Numbered from the stretch's first letter, positions 43,699 to 53,385 are shown. The stretch: 64,000 nt of DNA from DATJPW01 sp035506215 (GCA_035506215.1 DATJPW010000051.1:1-64000); one strand, 5' to 3'. The notes: generated by a model from the sequence alone, not told the origin. Numbers and translations: made by a program.

Positions 43699-44793
43699 AT
43701 GCTTACAAAAAAACAATTATTGGCCGTTCCGGTACTCATGGCCATCTTCCTGCTCCCCTTCCAACAGGGCGCCACCGCGTTTGAGCTTTTCCCAAGACCG
43801 CTGGATCAATACACAGTTCAGAGAGGCGATACCCTTTACGGAATTGCCGGTTATTACTACTCCAACCCTGCTTTATGGCCATTTCTTTGGAATCAGAATC
43901 CTCAGATCACAATAAAGGACGGGGCCGGCGCGCCTGAAAAGCAGCCTCTCGTTCCGGGAACAAAAGTTAACCTGTTTAACAAGAGGTCCGCCTCGGCTGT
44001 TGTTAATATGCCGTATATGCCTCCAACGGGTGTTCCTGACGATATCCGTTTCTTGATCCCTAAGGTACCAATGCAAGGAATCCCATATCCTAAGCAGTTC
44101 TTCAAATATCGTCTTTCTAAGCGCCCAATTCAGCTCTGGGGGTATATTGTCGCCTCCCCTGAACCTGAAACGATCAAAACTCACTTTCTCGAGAGAGACA
44201 TTGTTTACATTCGTTTTCGGCCGTCCAAGAAACAAGCAATCCTTGTGGGTGATCGTTTAGGAATTTATCGAGACAAGGGGCCGGTTACCCATCCGCTAAA
44301 CCCTGACAGACCCATCGGTTGGGTCTCCGAAGTGGTTGGCGAAGTCGAAATCATCAGCACCGGTAACGAACTGGCTACGGGGATCATCCTCGACAGTTAT
44401 GTAGAAATTTCCAGAGGGGACAAGATATGTCTTTTTGTCCCAAGACTGAAGGAAATAGTCCCCACAAAGACGCACCGAATGTTGACAGGCACCATAGTCT
44501 ATTCAGCCAGCCGAAACACTTTCTATCCGGACAACAATAACTTAGCGGATGAGGACGTGCTATTTGTGGACCGCGGAGAATGCGACGGAATGAGGGAAGG
44601 CATGCTTGTCAACATCTACCGCCCGCAACGTCTTGTACCCGACCCTTATTTCCACAGACCCATGTCCGTTCCGGATACATATGTCGGGGAAGGGATAATC
44701 CTGAAGGCTTTCGAGAACAACTCAACACTTCTTATCACCAGGCAGCGGGAAGAAATCGTGCCCGGGGCCATAATAAAAAGCGTCAGCGATTAG
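43699..44793 (+). CDS. Exported LysM-domain protein upstream of dprA
   Basis: The 364-residue protein has a signal sequence (LLAVPVLMAIFLLPFQQGATAF) and a LysM domain right after it (QYTVQRGDTLYGIAGYYYSN, with NPALWPFLWNQNP), so it should bind peptidoglycan. The remaining three quarters are beta-rich and unrecognised; similar proteins are found directly before dprA in other deltaproteobacteria. Exact function is unknown. GCGGAGG lies six bases before the ATG at 43699, which is therefore preferred to the ATG at 43684. The promoter at 43609-43637 is just upstream. Codons are as in neighbouring genes. Confidence 0.87.
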   Translation: MLTKKQLLAVPVLMAIFLLPFQQGATAFELFPRPLDQYTVQRGDTLYGIAGYYYSNPALWPFLWNQNPQITIKDGAGAPEKQPLVPGTKVNLFNKRSASAVVNMPYMPPTGVPDDIRFLIPKVPMQGIPYPKQFFKYRLSKRPIQLWGYIVASPEPETIKTHFLERDIVYIRFRPSKKQAILVGDRLGIYRDKGPVTHPLNPDRPIGWVSEVVGEVEIISTGNELATGIILDSYVEISRGDKICLFVPRLKEIVPTKTHRMLTGTIVYSASRNTFYPDNNNLADEDVLFVDRGECDGMREGMLVNIYRPQRLVPDPYFHRPMSVPDTYVGEGIILKAFENNSTLLITRQREEIVPGAIIKSVSD

Positions 44794-45081
44794 AACTAGT
44801 TGCGTATTTACGTTTCCCAAACTCGTTGTCCGGATGCGGCGTAAAATCGCGCTCTTTTATCTTAAGCAGTGTTTCATGTCCGGAACTGCTCCCAAGGAAA
44901 GTGCCTGCTGGCAAACAGTTTCCCCAACCATGTCATTGACTAAAATCCTTCCTTACATCAGAATCCTTGTGCAATAGAGTAGGCAAAGAGTTTATCATGT
45001 AAAGTTCAAGCAGTGGGTTGCGGGGCCAGCACATATCGGTTTAAAAATTTTCACGTCCGCCTTTATTAGCTCGGGACGCGA

Positions 45082-46212
45082 ATGGCATCACAAATTTCAA
45101 GTGACGATTCCGTTTTGTTCGATTGGTTGGCTTTGGAGCGAATTCCCAGAGTCGGGCCGTTGACAATGGCAAGGCTGTACAATGCCTTCGGCAGTCCGCG
45201 CGCCGCTATGGAGGCCGATCCCAGCCGGATCCGACGGTTGACCGGACTAAATGATCAACTGGCTCGTGCCATTTCTGGTTTCGCGGCGCCGAGGGATGAA
45301 ATCCTTAGAGACCTTGAGATGCTGAAAAGACTTGGGGCTCGAATTATTACACGCTGGGACCCGGACTATCCGCCCAATCTCAAAGAAATTTATGACCCTC
45401 CCGCGCTGCTGTTCGTAAGAGGGCAAATCAACAGCGAAGACAGTAGGGCTGTAGCCGTGGTAGGTACGAGGAATCCCACGCGGTATGGCATAGAAATGAC
45501 GGAACAGATCAGCAAGGCGCTGGTTCAGGCCGGAATTACCCTGATCAGCGGCTTGGCTCGCGGCATCGACACAGCATGCCACCAGACCGCGATCAAAGAG
45601 CAAGGGCGTACTATTGGGGTACTAGGTTGCGGTATCGATGTTTCTTATCCCAAAGAAAACAAGAAGTTGATCCAAGAAATAGCCCAATCGGGAGCGGTCA
45701 TCAGCGAATTCCGACCTGCGACCGCGCCTCTTGCCACCAACTTTTACAGGCGCAATAGAATCGTCTCCGGTCTGGCTAAAGCGGTCTTAGTGGTGGAGGC
45801 CACGCGAAACAGCGGTTCACTAATTACCGCCAATCACGCAGTGGAGCAGAATCGCGACGTATTTGCGGTGCCGGGAAACGTTATGAATCCGCGTTCCCAT
45901 GGATGCCACCACCTCATCAAGCAGGGAGCGGGTCTGATTGAGTCCGCGGATGACATTATCGCTTCGCTTTTCCCTCCACACGAACTCAACGTTCAAGAAA
46001 CCCTGTTTGAACCAAAAGACAGTGGCGAAGCTCTGTCGGAAATCTCTCAGACCATCCTGGAAGCACTGGATCCTGATCCCGTTCCTATAGACGTGGTTTG
46101 CGAGAACCTAAGAATGGACGCGGGCAAGGTGGCCGGCGTGCTCCTGGAACTGGAATTGAGCGGAATGGTTCGACAACATCCTGGGAAAATGTTCTCCAGA
46201 GTCCTTAAATAA
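45082..46212 (+). CDS. dprA: DNA-processing protein DprA
   Basis: DprA loads RecA on incoming single-stranded DNA in transformation. The 376-residue protein has an N-terminal helix-hairpin-helix-like part (LERIPRVGPLTMARLYNAFG), the Rossmann-like core with VVGTRNPTRYGIEM, SGLARGIDTACHQ and GCGIDVSYPKENK, and a C-terminal winged helix (about 310-376). The order and length match the family. It lies 288 bases behind the LysM gene and 263 ahead of topA, the conserved arrangement. Confidence 0.95.
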   Translation: MASQISSDDSVLFDWLALERIPRVGPLTMARLYNAFGSPRAAMEADPSRIRRLTGLNDQLARAISGFAAPRDEILRDLEMLKRLGARIITRWDPDYPPNLKEIYDPPALLFVRGQINSEDSRAVAVVGTRNPTRYGIEMTEQISKALVQAGITLISGLARGIDTACHQTAIKEQGRTIGVLGCGIDVSYPKENKKLIQEIAQSGAVISEFRPATAPLATNFYRRNRIVSGLAKAVLVVEATRNSGSLITANHAVEQNRDVFAVPGNVMNPRSHGCHHLIKQGAGLIESADDIIASLFPPHELNVQETLFEPKDSGEALSEISQTILEALDPDPVPIDVVCENLRMDAGKVAGVLLELELSGMVRQHPGKMFSRVLK

Positions 46213-46475
46213 AAAGCTCTCATAGTTTGCCGTTCAGGTTTCCAATGCGTACCAGTATGGTCATGGGATTTGACATTGACGGATTTCAACGCATTCTTGT
46301 CAGACAGAGCCGCCATTCTGTTGGAATTATTGGACTTCAATGTCATGAACTTGACTGTCCGGACAAAATTGTCAATAAAGTCCGACGAGCCGTTCAGATA
46401 ATTCCGGGTCGGCCGAATTTCCCGAAGGTGAGTCCATAATGATAAGTCGCTTGGATGCGACAGAGATGGGGTTGC

Positions 46476-48752
46476 ATGGATAAGGCCCTGGTAGTAGTTG
46501 AATCGCCAGCCAAAGCGAGAACTGTCAAGAAATATCTTGGCACTGGTTATGAGGTAAAGGCGTCGGTAGGCCATATCAAGGACCTGCCGGCAAAAGAGCT
46601 TGGAGTCCGTATAGATGAAGGATTTGCTCCGGACTACCAGATCATTGACGGTAAAGAAAAGATCGTTAAGGAACTGAGCGCAGCTGCTAGGAAAGCTTCA
46701 AAGGTTTTCTTGGCCACTGACCCTGATCGGGAGGGGGAAGCCATCGCCTGGCACCTGAGTGAGGCCCTGAACAAGCCCTCCAAGAGCATTTTCAGAGTGC
46801 TCTTCAATGAACTTACCGAAAAAACCATCAAGGAAGCGATCGCCCATCCCACTCGATTGGATGAGCAAAAGTTCAATGCACAACAGGCCCGCAGAATACT
46901 TGACAGGTTGGTGGGGTACTACATCAGCCCCTTGCTCTGGAAAAAAGTCCAGTATGGATTGAGCGCGGGAAGGGTCCAGTCGGTGGCTTTGAGGCTTATT
47001 GTTGACCGGCAAAGCCTTATTGATACCTTTGTTCCGCAGGAGTACTGGAGCGTCACGGCTATGCTGCAAGCTGATGCCCCCCCGAATTTCCGAGCTAAAC
47101 TTGTGGAACAGGACGGCAAGAAAATCCACATCACGGATGCCCGAACTGCTGCATCAATGGTTCAGCAGGCCCAGGACAATCCCTTCGAGGTTGTCGATGT
47201 AAACCGCCGGGAGCGCAGCCGTAAACCCTCGCCGCCATTCATAACGTCCACGCTTCAACAGGAGGCCTCCAGGAAACTCCGGTTTACGGGCAGCCGGACT
47301 ATGAGGATCGCGCAACAACTGTATGAAGGCTTGGAACTAGGCGCTCAGGGATCCGTTGGACTAATCACCTACATGAGGACGGACTCGCCACGAATTGCTC
47401 CGGAAGCGTTGGCCGCGGTTCGCGGTTACATCAAGAAGAGACACGGTGACCGCTACCTACCTGCGAAACCGCACGTTTATAAAAGCGGAAAGGCCGCCCA
47501 AGAGGCCCATGAGGCTATTCGCCCCACTTCCATGGACCTGACTCCGGAAAAAGTTTCGAAATTTCTCGATCGAGATCAACTGGCACTCTACACTCTTATA
47601 TGGAATCGATTCGTAGCCAGCCAAGCCGCGGCGGCGGTTTTCGATATGACTACAGCAAACATAAGCTGCGGACGGATGCTGTTTCGGGTCACCGGCTCCG
47701 TGATGAAATTCGACGGTTTCCTGAGAATCTACGGTGACAGAAAAGAGGAGGAACCCGAAACACCTAAGGAAGATAACGACGACCAGGACACCCCGCTCCC
47801 ATTACTAGAGTCCGGGCAAAAACTTACTCTTAAAAGGCTGCTTCCGCGACAGCATTTCACTCAGCCTCCACCTGCTTTTAATGAGGCCTCTCTTATAAAA
47901 GAACTCGAAGAGCGCGGGATCGGGCGTCCGTCCACTTACGCGGAAATAGTCAGCACAATACAGAGACGGAAATACGTCGAATTAAGTGAAAAGAGATTTC
48001 GCCCGACACTCCTCGGCCGAATCATAGCTAAATTGTTGGTGGAGAGTTTTCCCGACCTGGTCAATACTCACTTCACCGCGGAAATGGAGTCTTCGCTTGA
48101 CCTTATAGAAGAGGGCAGAGCGTCCTGGACTGAAACGCTTGGCCGCTTTTATGAGCCTTTCCGATCAGAGGTGCAACAAGCAGATAAGAACATGAAGAAT
48201 ATAAAACGGGAAGGTATCCCTACCACAGAAATCTGCCCCAAATGCGGTGAAGCTCTGTTGATAAGATCGGGCCGATATGGGCTGTTCATGGGTTGCTCCG
48301 CCTATCCCGAATGCGATTACACCCGAAATATCGAGACTGATACCGCTCCCGAGACCGAACCGGTCATGACTGACGAGCAGTGTCCCAATTGCGGCGCACC
48401 GATGGTCATCAGAAAGGGTCGCACCGGCCGGTTCTTGTCATGCTCGCGTTATCCCGATTGCAAGGGGACGCGCCCGCTCTCAATAGGGCTGAAATGTCCG
48501 AAATGCGGGCAAGGCGATCTGATCCAGCGCAGAACGAAGAGGGGCAAAACCTTTTATTCATGCAGCCGGTACCCGAATTGCGATTATTCCGTATGGAATC
48601 GGCCAATACAAATGAGCTGCCCAAATCCGGATTGTGACTCCACAATAATGGAAAGGGTTACGAGCAAAAAGGGGGAATCGTTGCTGGAGTGCCCAAAATG
48701 CAAGTCCAAAACATCGATGCCCCGAGAGCCGCAACAGACGGCTACAGGCTGA
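46476..48752 (+). CDS. topA: DNA topoisomerase I (type IA)
   Basis: TopA relaxes negative supercoils by cutting one strand through a tyrosine. The protein (758 residues from the ATG at 46476) has the Toprim start (KALVVVESPAKARTVKKYL), the DPDREGEAIAWHL motif, the active Tyr in GLITYMRTDSPRI and at least four C-terminal zinc ribbons of the CPKCG/CSRYPNC type (from about residue 590). This number of ribbons is in the usual range for the group. An in-frame start at 46455 is possible but lacks family similarity. It is the last gene of the LysM-dprA-topA set. Confidence 0.95.
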   Translation: MDKALVVVESPAKARTVKKYLGTGYEVKASVGHIKDLPAKELGVRIDEGFAPDYQIIDGKEKIVKELSAAARKASKVFLATDPDREGEAIAWHLSEALNKPSKSIFRVLFNELTEKTIKEAIAHPTRLDEQKFNAQQARRILDRLVGYYISPLLWKKVQYGLSAGRVQSVALRLIVDRQSLIDTFVPQEYWSVTAMLQADAPPNFRAKLVEQDGKKIHITDARTAASMVQQAQDNPFEVVDVNRRERSRKPSPPFITSTLQQEASRKLRFTGSRTMRIAQQLYEGLELGAQGSVGLITYMRTDSPRIAPEALAAVRGYIKKRHGDRYLPAKPHVYKSGKAAQEAHEAIRPTSMDLTPEKVSKFLDRDQLALYTLIWNRFVASQAAAAVFDMTTANISCGRMLFRVTGSVMKFDGFLRIYGDRKEEEPETPKEDNDDQDTPLPLLESGQKLTLKRLLPRQHFTQPPPAFNEASLIKELEERGIGRPSTYAEIVSTIQRRKYVELSEKRFRPTLLGRIIAKLLVESFPDLVNTHFTAEMESSLDLIEEGRASWTETLGRFYEPFRSEVQQADKNMKNIKREGIPTTEICPKCGEALLIRSGRYGLFMGCSAYPECDYTRNIETDTAPETEPVMTDEQCPNCGAPMVIRKGRTGRFLSCSRYPDCKGTRPLSIGLKCPKCGQGDLIQRRTKRGKTFYSCSRYPNCDYSVWNRPIQMSCPNPDCDSTIMERVTSKKGESLLECPKCKSKTSMPREPQQTATG

Positions 48753-48822
48753 GTAGGAGGCCCTTCGCTTCCTTCACTGCCTCCAATCGCAAATTGCCAG
48801 TCAATTGGAAGAGCGGATTGTG

Positions 48823-48954
48823 GAACAGGCGTCCCGCCTGTTCGCTGGAAATGACCGGCAAGATGCCGGTCCCACCGGGAAATCGCTGCTGTAGGGGCGG
48901 ACGGCGTCCGCCCTCATTTTGGACGCCCCCGTCCCGCGCAGAACGCGGGACGGG
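48823..48954. repeat. Cluster of four strong short palindromes
   Basis: In the 253-base gap after topA lie four hairpins: GAACAGGCG-tcc-CGCCTGTTC (48823-48843), GACCGGC-aagat-GCCGGTC (48853-48871), GGGCGGAC-ggc-GTCCGCCC (48895-48913), and arms CCCGTCCCGCG and CGCGGGACGGG at 48928-48938 and 48944-48954. They resemble dispersed repeats rather than terminators, since no T-run follows. A 14-base segment from the last (GCGCAGAACGCGGG) recurs at 53541-53554. Confidence 0.6.
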
Positions 48955-49005
48955 GGAACATATGCCCCTAGCGCTTCGCTGGTAATGACACCTGCGAATC
49001 AATGA

Positions 49006-50871
49006 TCATTTTTCCCGTTTGCCGAATAGGTCTTTCAGGCGTATCAGCACTGACAGGTCTCCAACCGCTCTGTACTTCTGCTGCATGAACATCTGCTGGC
49101 CGTCGGCTTTTCCGGTCAGGATGTCCATCCAGACGTCGAAGGGCGACTCAATGGTCAAATCGGGTTTCTCTGAGGCCCCTTCCTTGGCCTTGATCTTCCC
49201 GTTCTCGATCTCAAAGTGGCACACTCCCTCGACTTCGCCGGAAAAATTGAACTGGAGACTAGCCTTCGTGTTAGCTGCGCTGCCGGAGTTGAAGCCCATA
49301 GGCATGATCATCATAAAGGTTTCCAGAGAATCGGGACGAGGGACGAGATTTCTCTGATGAAATTCTCTGGGTGTCAATCCCGCTTCAATGCAGGATTTCC
49401 AAAACGCATTTGTCACTTTGGCAACGGAATTAAAGTCGCCTACGATGGGCCGCGTTATCCGTTCCATCGTCACTTGGGAGATTTTCCGGGATTGAACTAG
49501 TTCCCGACCCGCCTGCTCCGTGGCCTCAAGAACATCTTTCGTTATCTCGGCCATTCCGGGCAGGTTCAGCGATTCAGCCCCCGGTCGATAGATTTCGGCT
49601 ATGAGCCTTTTGTTGAACAGAAAATTTGCGTATGAGGTGAGCTGGGCGAAGACAGATGCTTCCGGAAACCCGGCGACGGATAATATCACCGCCTTCGGCA
49701 CACTATGGCGTAGCGGATGGGACGTCCTTGACTCAAGCTGCTCAAAAAAGGGCTCCAGGACCGGTAGTGTCCGCTCGATGAAAGCTTTCATGGCCGCGTT
49801 CATCGTGTAGTGGTACAAAGGTGTGGCGTACACGGCTATGTCGGCTTCCAGCCATTTAGGGAACAACTCATTAGTCATGTCATCCTTGTGAATACAGACC
49901 CCGGGAGTCTTGGTCCAACACGTGAAGCAACCAATACAGTTGTTGATCTTCTTTTGACGTAGGTGGATCGTTTCCACGACTGCGCCCGCGTCGCTCATTC
50001 CTTTTACCAACGCGTCCAGCAACAACCCCGTCTTGCTGATCCCGTCATTCCTCGGGCTGGAGTTGATAGCGAGAACTTTCATGGTGGTCTCCTTTTGTGA
50101 CCGATTTGTCGCTCCTGTTTCTGCTCGCTGTAACCCTGGGGCAAGGCTCAGGTGCGGTGATTTTGCTTCTGAACATGAATTCGTCCTACTATTCGAAGTA
50201 GAAATTGGACTATTCTCAGTGGGACGTCCGAATTTCCGCATTTCAGCCAGTGGGGGCAAGCCCAGGCGTTTGAGGTAGTAGTCCGGAAACCGACGATTGA
50301 AGGGAAGGCCAACGCCCAGGATCAGACCAATGGGTATCAGGGCTCGGGTGATGACCGACGGATAAAGGCTCAATGCTATGCAAGTTGCGAAGATCCCGGC
50401 CCAGACAAAGGTCATGATTCTATTGATGGCCACGAAAATTGAACTGCCCCACACCTGTTTTGGCGCACGTTTCTTGGCGTAGTGGGACGTGAATGGAGCG
50501 AACCCGAGAATGGTCGGAAAGAAAGCCGCGGAGAACAGGCAGATGTAAATCCCGGTCACAGCATATTCCGAAAGGATCGTCCCGCTTGTTTCGGGCCACA
50601 GAGCAAGGGATACAAATAGCGCAAAGAAATAGGCGCATACCGTCCAGTCAAAGTACGTCGGCTTGTCCCAACGGAGCGCCAGAGCGATAACTACCGCACA
50701 ATAAGCGAGCATTGCCGCGGCCGCGATCAACAGACTGACCGCGTCCCGTCCCAAGGACGCCCAGATTTTGAAAAAAGCCAGAGGAGGAAACGGAGCAATA
50801 TACAGAAAAATCTGTTGCGTCCTTGTGGGATGCGGCAGAGTTCTTTCTGTTGCAGCAGATTCATCCGACAT
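49006..50871 (-). CDS. Membrane domain fused to iron-sulfur flavodoxin and SCP2-like domain
   Basis: A 621-residue frame has three parts. Residues 1-200 have several membrane segments (YCAVVIALALRW and GIYICLFSAAFFPTILG are examples) and no family I recognise. A low-complexity linker of about 55 residues follows. Then comes a flavodoxin-like NADPH-dependent reductase (MKVLAINSSPRNDG) with four clustered cysteines (CIGCFTCWTKTPGVC), as in iron-sulfur flavoproteins, and last an SCP2-like lipid-binding domain (FDVWMDILTGKADGQQMFMQ). AAAGGAG lies six bases before the internal Met at 50082, so two separate starts or an authentic fusion are both possible. It is the third gene downstream of the PadR regulator. 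Confidence 0.8.
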   Translation of the reverse strand: MSDESAATERTLPHPTRTQQIFLYIAPFPPLAFFKIWASLGRDAVSLLIAAAAMLAYCAVVIALALRWDKPTYFDWTVCAYFFALFVSLALWPETSGTILSEYAVTGIYICLFSAAFFPTILGFAPFTSHYAKKRAPKQVWGSSIFVAINRIMTFVWAGIFATCIALSLYPSVITRALIPIGLILGVGLPFNRRFPDYYLKRLGLPPLAEMRKFGRPTENSPISTSNSRTNSCSEAKSPHLSLAPGLQRAETGATNRSQKETTMKVLAINSSPRNDGISKTGLLLDALVKGMSDAGAVVETIHLRQKKINNCIGCFTCWTKTPGVCIHKDDMTNELFPKWLEADIAVYATPLYHYTMNAAMKAFIERTLPVLEPFFEQLESRTSHPLRHSVPKAVILSVAGFPEASVFAQLTSYANFLFNKRLIAEIYRPGAESLNLPGMAEITKDVLEATEQAGRELVQSRKISQVTMERITRPIVGDFNSVAKVTNAFWKSCIEAGLTPREFHQRNLVPRPDSLETFMMIMPMGFNSGSAANTKASLQFNFSGEVEGVCHFEIENGKIKAKEGASEKPDLTIESPFDVWMDILTGKADGQQMFMQQKYRAVGDLSVLIRLKDLFGKREK

Positions 50872-50939
50872 ATTTCACCAATCCTCAGACGAGCGCAGCG
50901 CGGAACCGCGCGGCCATTAAGAATTGAAACTCACTCGCA

Positions 50940-52583
50940 TCACGTCCAGTCCTCCATGAGCAGCCCGAAGGCCCTCTTACCTGCGATGAGCACGCCGCTA
51001 TACCCGCCCCCCGGATCGCCCCACGCGCTGGACAGATAAAGTCCCTTCACGGGAGTTCGATTGGGGATACGCGTCATGAACGAGTTATCCATGCTTTGTT
51101 CCAAGCCGTATATCGCGCCGGCTGTGTTCAGTGTGTAACGGACATTCGTCAGGGGGGTGGCTGATTCCTGCACTGCGATCATGGATCTAAGTCCAGGAAT
51201 CAGTTGCTCTTCAACGCGTCGAATCAGTATCTCGGTAATTTCCCTCTTTCTCGCGTTATATTCTGTCTTCCTGCTGGCCCAATAATCCTGTTCGAAGCGC
51301 TTCCAGGGCTCGTATCCACTAATGAAGGTTATGTTCAGGGTAGTAGTTCCACGCGGTGAGAGTTCTTCAGCGAGGTTGTTATAAACGCATACCCCGATGT
51401 TGCTCTTGTCGGCTCGGCCTTCAAGGCTATACTGATGGGCCTTTTCAGGATCTTGCTCGGCCCTCAGGAAGACGTGGGAGCTCTTGACTGTGTCGGTAAT
51501 GTCTTTGTTCAGCCCAAGCCATACCTGAAAGGACGAAACACTGGGCTTGAGAGCACCGAGTCTCTGCCGGTAATCCGAAGGCACGGACGCCCCAGGAAGC
51601 ATGTCCGAAAAGAGGCTCACTATGCTGCAGTTGGCTGCCACAGCTTTGGCCGTCAGAGATTCCCCTTCGGACGTCTTCACTCCCATTGCCCGGCCGTCCT
51701 TGGTAAGCACCTGCGCGACCCGCGTGCTTAAACGAACCTCACCGCCGTTGGACTCGATCAATTCAGCGATAGCGTTGCTGATGGCCTGGGAACCGCCGGC
51801 AGGATAGGAGCCGCCGTATCGAAAATAGCCTCCGGTCGCGACCATGTAGTAGAAACCTGACAGCTTGCTCGGTGGAAGTCCGTAGTATCCGCAAAAGACC
51901 GACATCACGGATCTCAGTGAAGGGTCGGCCGTATATTCATTCAGGTAGTCGGCCAGGGTCTTCTTTCTCGCCGCCCACAGCCGCGGGAAGCGCAACGGGA
52001 ACAAGGCCTTTCGCAGTGTGGTCAACTCGCCTTCCTCGAAGAGCCTCTCCGTCTCCTCGCTCACGCCCACAGCGTCAGCCATGAACGCCTGTATGCCTTT
52101 TTTCTCTTGCGGGAATTTCTCTATGAGGACCTGCTCAAAAGCCTTTGGCTCCCCCCCAGGGCAGGCGATGTCCAGACCTGTGCCGAGGACTCTAAACAAT
52201 TCGCGGCACTTGTAGAAGCGAACCTTCTTGAGGACCTCCAAATCAGTCAGGATTGCTTTCTCTGTGCCTCCCAGCGCGGTCTGGTGGAGAGATACATCGA
52301 ATGTGAACCGGCCTCGATCACGGGTAAAAGTGGTGGCGTACCCCCCTGGAACGTCATGGTGCTCCAGCACGAGAACCTTGAAACCTTGTTTTGCCATGTA
52401 TCCGGCAAAGGCCAGTCCTCCCAGTCCCGCGCCGATGACGATCGCGTCGTATTCGCCTTCCTTCGGCCGCTGGGCAAACGCAGGCGTTACCGCGGGCACA
52501 TGAAGCGCCGCAGCGGTAGCCCACAACGCGGAAGCTTTGAGGAAGACCCTCCTATTCATCAGATTGGAATTAAACAGAGACAT
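50940..52583 (-). CDS. Tat-exported FAD-dependent oxidoreductase (phytoene-desaturase-like)
   Basis: The 547-residue protein starts MSLFNSNLMNRRVFLKAS, a twin-arginine signal (RRxFLK) with a hydrophobic stretch and AFAQ, so it is probably exported folded through Tat. Mature protein: FAD-binding IVIGAGLGGLAFAGYMAKQG, the MxxPGGYATTF region, GGYFRYGGSYPAGGSQAI and the C-terminal SAWGDPGGGYSGV. These resemble the phytoene desaturase/carotenoid-isomerase-like group, here outside the cytoplasm. GGAGG is before the ATG at 52583. It stands between padR and the ISF fusion gene, all on the minus strand; the substrate is unknown. Confidence 0.85.
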   Translation of the reverse strand: MSLFNSNLMNRRVFLKASALWATAAALHVPAVTPAFAQRPKEGEYDAIVIGAGLGGLAFAGYMAKQGFKVLVLEHHDVPGGYATTFTRDRGRFTFDVSLHQTALGGTEKAILTDLEVLKKVRFYKCRELFRVLGTGLDIACPGGEPKAFEQVLIEKFPQEKKGIQAFMADAVGVSEETERLFEEGELTTLRKALFPLRFPRLWAARKKTLADYLNEYTADPSLRSVMSVFCGYYGLPPSKLSGFYYMVATGGYFRYGGSYPAGGSQAISNAIAELIESNGGEVRLSTRVAQVLTKDGRAMGVKTSEGESLTAKAVAANCSIVSLFSDMLPGASVPSDYRQRLGALKPSVSSFQVWLGLNKDITDTVKSSHVFLRAEQDPEKAHQYSLEGRADKSNIGVCVYNNLAEELSPRGTTTLNITFISGYEPWKRFEQDYWASRKTEYNARKREITEILIRRVEEQLIPGLRSMIAVQESATPLTNVRYTLNTAGAIYGLEQSMDNSFMTRIPNRTPVKGLYLSSAWGDPGGGYSGVLIAGKRAFGLLMEDWT

Positions 52584-52613
52584 CGAGAACCTCCTTCGGC
52601 AAAGACCAGAAAA

Positions 52614-52847
52614 GAGTTTCTGGGGAGGGCCTTTTTTGCAAAAACGCCCTCTCCAGGCCCCTCCCCAAAAACTCCCAAATGTTTTGTCGCAGTGAAGGGC
52701 TGGTCTGTTCTGGGTCCCGGGTTCTGTCGAAATGGCATCGAACCCAGTGCCAAGAAAAGCGCGGTCCTTACCGCCAGCCATATAAGAGTTTTTGCCGGAG
52801 GGGGTGCGGGGGAATCCGGCTTTTTGCAGAAAGCGGGTTCCCCCGCA
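52614..52847. repeat. Two large inverted-repeat elements in opposite orientation
   Basis: At 52614-52674 GAGTTTCTGGGGAGGGCC pairs with GGCCCCTCCCCAAAAACTC around a GCAAAAA core. At 52805-52847 TGCGGGGGAA pairs with TTCCCCCGCA around TTTTTGCA. On the outer edges both carry GAGTTTTT-like ends facing each other (52674 and 52786), so the two elements resemble one dispersed repeat present in both directions. They fill most of the gap between padR and the oxidoreductase gene. Confidence 0.5.
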
Positions 52848-52872
52848 TTCTTTCTTTCCTTACGACGCACTG

Positions 52873-53385
52873 TTACTCCAAGGCCTTGACGACCTCGCTG
52901 AGATTACGCGCCAGGTCCCGAGACATGCGGAGACCAAATTGGAAGCAGAGTAACTGGAATCGGTCGGCACGAGCTTCAATCTCAGGCCCGAACGTTTCCA
53001 ATTGGTTGCGCATTTGCTCTACGGAATTCAGGTGCTGAATGGCGATTGCTTTTCGCTCTTCGGGCGCCAGATAGGCGAAGAAGAAAAGCCTCATCAGAAA
53101 TGAGCTTTTGTGCCGCTCAGGCATCAATGGTGTTCGCAAAGATTCGAGAAAGACTTTTCGCCCTTCTTCCGTTATGGTGTAGACTTTACGATTTGGCGCG
53201 CCGTCCTGAATTTCCACAGTTTTGGAGATCAACCCGAGTTTCTCCATTTTCTTGAGTGCGGGATATATGGACCCGTAACTAAGGCCGGAAAAGAACGAGA
53301 ACGACATCGAGAAGGCCTTCTTAAGGTCGTAGCCAGTCATACTGTTGTGCATGAGGAAACCGAGGAGAACCGATTGGACGTCCAT
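52873..53385 (-). CDS. PadR-family transcriptional regulator
   Basis: The 170-residue protein has the winged-helix start VLLGFLMHNSMTGYDLKKAF, the recognition segment SYGSIYPALKKMEKLGLISK (about 36-55), the wing NRKVYTITEEGRKVFL and a C-terminal dimerisation helix with LRMSRDLARNL. PadR proteins often sense phenolic or xenobiotic ligands and repress detoxification genes. AGGAGG precedes the ATG. The promoter contains a perfect palindrome (53409-53427) that fits an autoregulated operator. It is upstream of the Tat oxidoreductase and the ISF fusion, so these are plausible targets. Confidence 0.92.
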   Translation of the reverse strand: MDVQSVLLGFLMHNSMTGYDLKKAFSMSFSFFSGLSYGSIYPALKKMEKLGLISKTVEIQDGAPNRKVYTITEEGRKVFLESLRTPLMPERHKSSFLMRLFFFAYLAPEERKAIAIQHLNSVEQMRNQLETFGPEIEARADRFQLLCFQFGLRMSRDLARNLSEVVKALE

